Shown: positions 6,877 to 9,188 of the stretch, piece after piece
How the letters are laid out: every line of letters starts with the position of its first letter
Numbering within the stretch: the first letter of the stretch is position 1
Source of the DNA: an uncultured Bacilli bacterium
GTDB lineage: Bacteria > Bacillota_I > Bacilli_A > RF39 > UBA660
Assembly (NCBI GenBank): GCA_944332505.1
Contig: CALVKC010000041.1
Location: 1 to 9,188, forward strand
Reading direction: 5' to 3'
DNA: 9,188 bases
Translations under genes and position numbers: made by a program
Notes under the pieces: generated by a model
What the model saw: the letters and a program-made list of their open reading frames with translations, nothing else
Told to the model about the DNA's origin: nothing
Database searches by the model: none

Positions 6877-7283
6877 AACTTCCTCAAAAAACTTTCCAGT
6901 ATTAAAACCGCAGATAAAACATCAGTTTTATTACTTTTATTTATTTTATTTACACCACTACTTTTTAATATATTTATTGCTTCTACTGTTGTTAATCTTT
7001 CATCTTCTAACACTACATTTATATCTTTATCTTCTAGCATTTTTTTAAATTCTAAACTTCTTTTACTAGCAAAGCCTAAAGAATTATCCATATTTTTAGG
7101 TAATCCTAAAACTACACTAGTTATTTTTTCTTCCTTAATTATTTTCATTAATTCATTGATTGCAGTATCATAATCTTCACTATTAAATTTAATTAATTTT
7201 AAAGGACTTGCTAAAGTATTAGTTTTATCACTTATTGCAACACCTAAAGATGTAGTTCCTAAATCGAGACCTAAATAACGCAT
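6873..7283 (-). CDS. ruvX: RuvX/YqgF-family resolvase-like RNase (YrrK)
   Basis: The 136-residue protein has the normal length for YqgF. It has an RNase H-like fold with three conserved acidic sites: D7 in LGLDLGTTSLGVA (4-16), the glutamates in LEDERLTT (92-99), and D121 in KTDVLSAVLILESFL (119-133). GLPKNMD (60-66) is the family's central loop. YqgF proteins are linked to 5' processing of pre-16S rRNA and to Holliday junction resolution; which applies here cannot be read from sequence. ATG 7283 shares one base with the ireB stop (TAATG), and its TGA stop overlaps the yrzB start. This TGA stop, together with TGG tryptophans elsewhere, shows that TGA is not read as Trp. Confidence 0.95.
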   Translation of the reverse strand: MRYLGLDLGTTSLGVAISDKTNTLASPLKLIKFNSEDYDTAINELMKIIKEEKITSVVLGLPKNMDNSLGFASKRSLEFKKMLEDKDINVVLEDERLTTVEAINILKSSGVNKINKSNKTDVLSAVLILESFLRKL

Positions 7284-7531
7284 TATTTACCTAAATATCC
7301 ATTAATTAAGGCCATTAATACTTCACTTCGATCATATTCAGCCATTTTCTTACGAGAATTATTAAATGTTGTAATATACTTTAAATCACCAGTTGTAAGA
7401 TAACCAACTAATTGATTTGTAGCATTATATCCTTTAAATTCTAATGCTTCAATAACTTCATTTAGCATCATTAAAATTAATTCCTGGCGTAATTCTCTAA
7501 TATCAAATATACTTGTTTTACTATAATCCAT
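7283..7531 (-). CDS. ireB: IreB family regulatory phosphoprotein (UPF0297/YrzL)
   Basis: The 82-residue protein, first gene of the operon, has the family's size (about 85-90). The family core is clear: EALEFKGYNATNQLVGYLTTGD (residues 32-53), then SRKKM and a C-terminal RSEVLMALINGYLGK. In Enterococcus faecalis IreB is phosphorylated near its N-terminus by the PASTA kinase IreK and acts negatively on cephalosporin resistance. Here MDYSKTSIFD keeps a threonine, T6, at about the place of the phosphorylated residues. Start: the upstream in-frame TTG (7543) belongs to the TTGGAG ribosome binding site; ATG 7531 has GGAG 6 nt upstream. In Bacillus alaS precedes this gene; here a putative small RNA does. 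A TTGATA-17-TATTAT promoter lies directly upstream. Confidence 0.93.
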   Translation of the reverse strand: MDYSKTSIFDIRELRQELILMMLNEVIEALEFKGYNATNQLVGYLTTGDLKYITTFNNSRKKMAEYDRSEVLMALINGYLGK

Positions 7532-7537
7532 AATATA

Positions 7538-7541
7538 CTCC
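7538..7541 (-). promoter_or_regulatory. Ribosome binding site deciding the ireB start
   Basis: GGAG lies 6 nt before ATG 7531. The in-frame TTG at 7543 overlaps this site and is not the likely start. Confidence 0.7.
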
Positions 7542-7554
7542 AATCATCAATATA

Positions 7555-7583
7555 ATAATATCAAATATTATAATTATTATCAA
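7555..7583 (-). promoter_or_regulatory. Promoter of the ireB-greA operon
   Basis: TTGATA (-35, 7583-7578), a 17-bp spacer and TATTAT (-10, 7560-7555). It begins only a few bases after the upstream terminator's T-run and would start transcription about 10 nt before the ireB ribosome binding site. The terminator-promoter order argues that the RNA upstream is a separate unit. Confidence 0.7.
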
Positions 7584-7584
7584 G

Positions 7585-7611
7585 AAAAAAGATAGAATAA
7601 AAATCTATCTT
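7585..7611 (-). terminator. Intrinsic terminator of the putative small RNA
   Basis: On the minus strand an 8-bp stem AAGATAGA/TCTATCTT (7611-7604 with 7596-7589) with a 7-nt loop leads into a run of T ending at 7585. There is no A-rich/T-rich arrangement supporting termination of plus-strand transcripts. Confidence 0.8.
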
Positions 7612-7777
7612 AGAGGACGGAGACTAACAGCAGTATTTAAATTATTTATATTTAAAAGAAAACTTAATACTTTAATATTGTAGGAACTATAAGACTATAA
7701 TTTATATTATAGAAAGGTTTGTAAAAGAGTTAATGATCTTTTTTTTGAACATTTTGTTCAAACCGTATGGCTCCTCC
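7585..7777 (-). ncRNA. Putative structured small RNA of about 190 nt, 6S RNA-like
   Basis: The 297-base gap between the PHP gene and ireB holds no protein gene but has a promoter, a terminator and strong pairing. A GC-rich 9-bp long-range stem, GAGGA-GGAG (7779-7771) with CTCC-g-TCCTC (7622-7613, one bulged G), closes the region, which is striking in so AT-rich a background. Inside, TTAACTCTTT (7733-7724) can pair imperfectly with AAAGTATTAA (7673-7664), carrying the hairpin CTATAAT-ATAA-ATTATAG (7712-7695). Two more hairpins lie in the flanking strands: TTTGAACA-AAA-TGTTCAAA (7762-7744) and TTTAAAT/ATTTAAA (7656-7636). A closing stem, an open middle and an apical stem at 180-200 nt is the plan of 6S RNA, which binds the sigma-70/A holoenzyme. 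I do not recognise the 6S primary sequence with certainty. A novel small RNA or a leader with attenuator are alternatives. The 5' end is approximate. Confidence 0.55.
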
Positions 7778-7781
7778 TCCA

Positions 7782-7809
7782 ATAATATAGTATAAAATTA
7801 ATTTGACAA
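7782..7809 (-). promoter_or_regulatory. Promoter of the putative small RNA
   Basis: TTGTCA (-35, 7809-7804), a 16-bp spacer and TATTAT (-10, 7787-7782); an overlapping TATATT (7789-7784) is an alternative -10. Initiation would fall in the GGAGGAGGAG stretch that forms the closing stem of the RNA. Confidence 0.55.
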
Positions 7810-7840
7810 AACTATGTAATAAATGTGTAATTTTTGTGAA

Positions 7841-8707
7841 TTATTTAATTTTCTCTAAAATTGATAACTTGCGAACTAATACATTATTATTTATTCCACT
7901 TCCAAGTTCAATCTCAGGTTTAACACTTTTACCATGGTAATCACTTCCCCCACTTACTAATAAATTATATCTTTTTGCTATTTCTAAGTAATAATCCATT
8001 TCTGCTTTAGAATGGCTTGAATGATATACTTCAATACCTTGTAATCCATGACTAATCATTTCATTTAATAAGATTAAAAATTCTTTTTCTGATAACTCTA
8101 ATGACTTTGGATGAGCTAGAACTGGAATGCCACCACTATTTGTTATTAGTTCTAAACATTCCTGATATTGCAATCCCTTGCTTGTTTGTCTTGTTTTATT
8201 ATGTGCATCTATCAAATACTTATCAAAAGCATCTTGAAATGTAGTTGCATATCCATATTTAACACAAAGTTTTGCTAAATCTGGACGTCCTAAATTATGA
8301 TTAGCATTAACAAGTTCTTTTATATCTTCATAACTAAATTTAATTCCATAATCTCTTTTGATTTGTTCCATTATTGACAAAACTGAATTAATACTATTGT
8401 CTTTCAAATTTATCATCTTTTTATTTAATGAACTATTTTCCAAATCTATATCATAACCTAAAATATGCATTCTTCCTTTATCAGTTTTTGCAGACAGTTC
8501 AATACCATTAATAATTTTTATTCCACTAGCAACAACAATATCCTCATTTCTATTTACTTTTTTTATGCCTTCAATAGTATCATGATCAGTTATAGCAATT
8601 ATTCCAATTCTTTTATCTATTGCTAATCTTATTAATTCTTGGGGCGATAAATCACCGTCTGAACTAGTAGTATGGGTATGTAAATCAATTAATTTTTCTT
8701 CTTTCAT
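7841..8707 (-). CDS. PHP-domain metal-dependent phosphoesterase (YciV/RNase AM or nucleoside-bisphosphate phosphatase type)
   Basis: The 288-residue protein has nearly every PHP metal ligand in order: H10 and H12 with D17 (DLHTHTTSSDG, 8-18), H42 (ITDHDT, 39-44), E70 (GIEL), H81 (MHILGYDID), H199 (VLAHPK), and D256/H258 (GGSDYHG). The insert between about 90 and 190 is usual for the TrpH/YciV group, which includes 5'-3' exonucleases trimming RNA 5' ends and 3',5'-nucleoside bisphosphate phosphatases; the substrate here is undecided. Start: a GTG at 8716 is part of the AGGTG ribosome binding site; ATG 8707 follows it by 6 nt and gives MKEEKLIDLHTHT. The gene overlaps the 3' end of coaD by 23 bases, so the two are co-transcribed. 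I see no good terminator after it; the small RNA promoter follows within about 35 bases. Confidence 0.9.
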   Translation of the reverse strand: MKEEKLIDLHTHTTSSDGDLSPQELIRLAIDKRIGIIAITDHDTIEGIKKVNRNEDIVVASGIKIINGIELSAKTDKGRMHILGYDIDLENSSLNKKMINLKDNSINSVLSIMEQIKRDYGIKFSYEDIKELVNANHNLGRPDLAKLCVKYGYATTFQDAFDKYLIDAHNKTRQTSKGLQYQECLELITNSGGIPVLAHPKSLELSEKEFLILLNEMISHGLQGIEVYHSSHSKAEMDYYLEIAKRYNLLVSGGSDYHGKSVKPEIELGSGINNNVLVRKLSILEKIK

Positions 8708-9188
8708 TATAATCACCTTTTTTCAATAACATTCTTTTTTGGACTAATGGATCAACATAACTAGAAATATCTTTTTCTAAACCAAATACTTCTTTTACCA
8801 TACTAGATGATATAAATTGATAATCTTTGTCTGCAAATAAACAAATAGTATTTACTTGATTATTAGAGATATCTTTATTAATTTGTTGCATTTGAACTTC
8901 ATAATCATAATCACTTAAACTTCTAAGCCCTCTAATTATTGCAAGACATTCATTTTGTAAGGCAACATCAACCGCTGCTCCTGTTCCAATTATAACTTTA
9001 ATGTTATTCATTCTTTGGTATAAATGTTTAATTATTTCCAATCTTTCTTCTAATGTAAAAAAACTCAAATGTTTATAGGAATTTTGCATTATAGCAACAA
9101 TTACCTCATCAAATAAAATACTTGCCTGTTCAATAATATTCATATGTCCCTTTGTAATAGGATCAAAACTCCCCGGATATAAAACTTT
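8685..9188 (-). CDS. coaD: Phosphopantetheine adenylyltransferase (5' end just outside window)
   Basis: The reading frame is open to the window edge, so the gene extends beyond 9188. The edge codons read KVLYPGSFDPITKGHMNIIE, the classic CoaD N-terminus; only the initiator Met and perhaps one or two residues are missing. An in-frame ATG at 9143 is internal. CoaD transfers AMP from ATP to 4'-phosphopantetheine, the penultimate step of CoA synthesis. Visible motifs are the nucleotidyltransferase GSFDPITKGH (with the TxGH histidine), FTLEERLEII, IIRGLRSLSDYDYE (substrate-binding region) and ISSSMVKEV (the second nucleotide-binding motif). About 167 residues are visible, against the usual 160 or so. 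The C-terminus carries a short basic tail (KKGDYNERRKIN), part of which lies in the 23-base overlap with the PHP gene. rsmD commonly precedes coaD in Bacillota but lies outside this window. Confidence 0.96.
   Translation of the reverse strand, partial: KVLYPGSFDPITKGHMNIIEQASILFDEVIVAIMQNSYKHLSFFTLEERLEIIKHLYQRMNNIKVIIGTGAAVDVALQNECLAIIRGLRSLSDYDYEVQMQQINKDISNNQVNTICLFADKDYQFISSSMVKEVFGLEKDISSYVDPLVQKRMLLKKGDYNERRKIN
8714..8718 (-). promoter_or_regulatory. Ribosome binding site of the PHP gene inside coaD
   Basis: AGGTG lies 6 nt before ATG 8707. It includes the in-frame GTG (8716), which is therefore unlikely to be the start. Confidence 0.7.

Noticed and set aside
7702..7752. Possible 16-residue leader peptide in the small RNA region (ATG at 7752)
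   Set aside because: The only purine-rich site (GGAGG) is about 20 nt upstream, too far for a ribosome binding site, and the ATG lies in the palindromic hairpin. It carries no regulatory codon run typical of attenuator peptides.
7585..7780. T-box or other known riboswitch controlling ireB
   Set aside because: I see no T-box sequence (AGGGTGGnACCGCG) and no recognisable SAM, TPP, FMN, cobalamin, lysine or purine riboswitch core. A new promoter after the terminator makes cis control of ireB less likely.
7585..7780. tmRNA, RNase P RNA or SRP RNA
   Set aside because: The region is too short for tmRNA or RNase P RNA, and it lacks the tag-encoding frame, the RNase P core motifs and the SRP GGAA/GNAR apical loop with AGCAG.
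1..9188. TGA read as tryptophan (mycoplasma-like code)
   Set aside because: All tryptophans in identified proteins use TGG, and ruvX ends at TGA in an ATGA overlap with yrzB.
1..9188. CRISPR arrays, tRNA/rRNA genes, insertion sequences
   Set aside because: I found no regularly spaced repeats, cloverleaf-forming stretches, transposase motifs or terminal inverted repeats; coding density is nearly complete outside 7544-7840.

Overview
The window comes from a very AT-rich, low-GC Gram-positive bacterium (Bacillota). Every gene I can support lies on the minus strand. Gene content and order match the conserved Bacillus block yrzL-yrrK-yrzB-yrrL-yrrM-yrrN-yrrO-(udk)-greA. TGG is used for tryptophan and TGA is a real stop (end of ruvX, overlapping the yrzB start), so this is not a mycoplasma-type code 4 genome. 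The very low GC, short proteins and absence of alaS and udk at their usual places suggest a reduced, probably host-associated Bacilli/Erysipelotrichia-like lineage. The lineage is an inference.

Layout in transcription order, from high to low coordinates. (1) 9188-7841: coaD, lacking only its first codon or codons, overlapping a PHP-domain phosphoesterase gene. (2) 7840-7544: about 300 bases without a protein gene. It holds a promoter, a GC-rich 9-bp long-range pairing that closes a region of about 170 nt, internal hairpins and an intrinsic terminator. Together these look like an independent structured small RNA of about 190 nt; 6S RNA is the best guess. A second promoter follows directly. (3) 7531-2498: an eight-gene operon, ireB-ruvX-yrzB-mltG-trmR-trhP1-trhP2-greA. 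Most genes overlap or abut, and it ends in a terminator whose stem starts inside the greA stop codon. greA also has its own near-consensus promoter inside the 3' end of trhP2. (4) 2445-1555: a divergent Ppx/GppA-type phosphatase-like gene. (5) 1496-249: tig (trigger factor) with its own promoter and terminator. (6) 182-1: the N-terminal part of a Fic-family protein running off the window.

How the genes fit together: ireB (target of the PASTA kinase IreK/PrkC in enterococci) and mltG (glycan-strand terminating transglycosylase) belong to cell envelope growth. ruvX acts in RNA processing or recombination. trmR, trhP1 and trhP2 form a full cassette for 5-methoxyuridine (mo5U) at the tRNA wobble position: TrhP proteins hydroxylate U34 and TrmR methylates it. 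greA (transcript cleavage factor) and tig (ribosome-bound chaperone) complete a transcription/translation housekeeping region. The most interesting items are the putative small RNA, the cysteine-poor TrhP1 partner, and the Ppx-like protein with altered phosphate-binding motifs.
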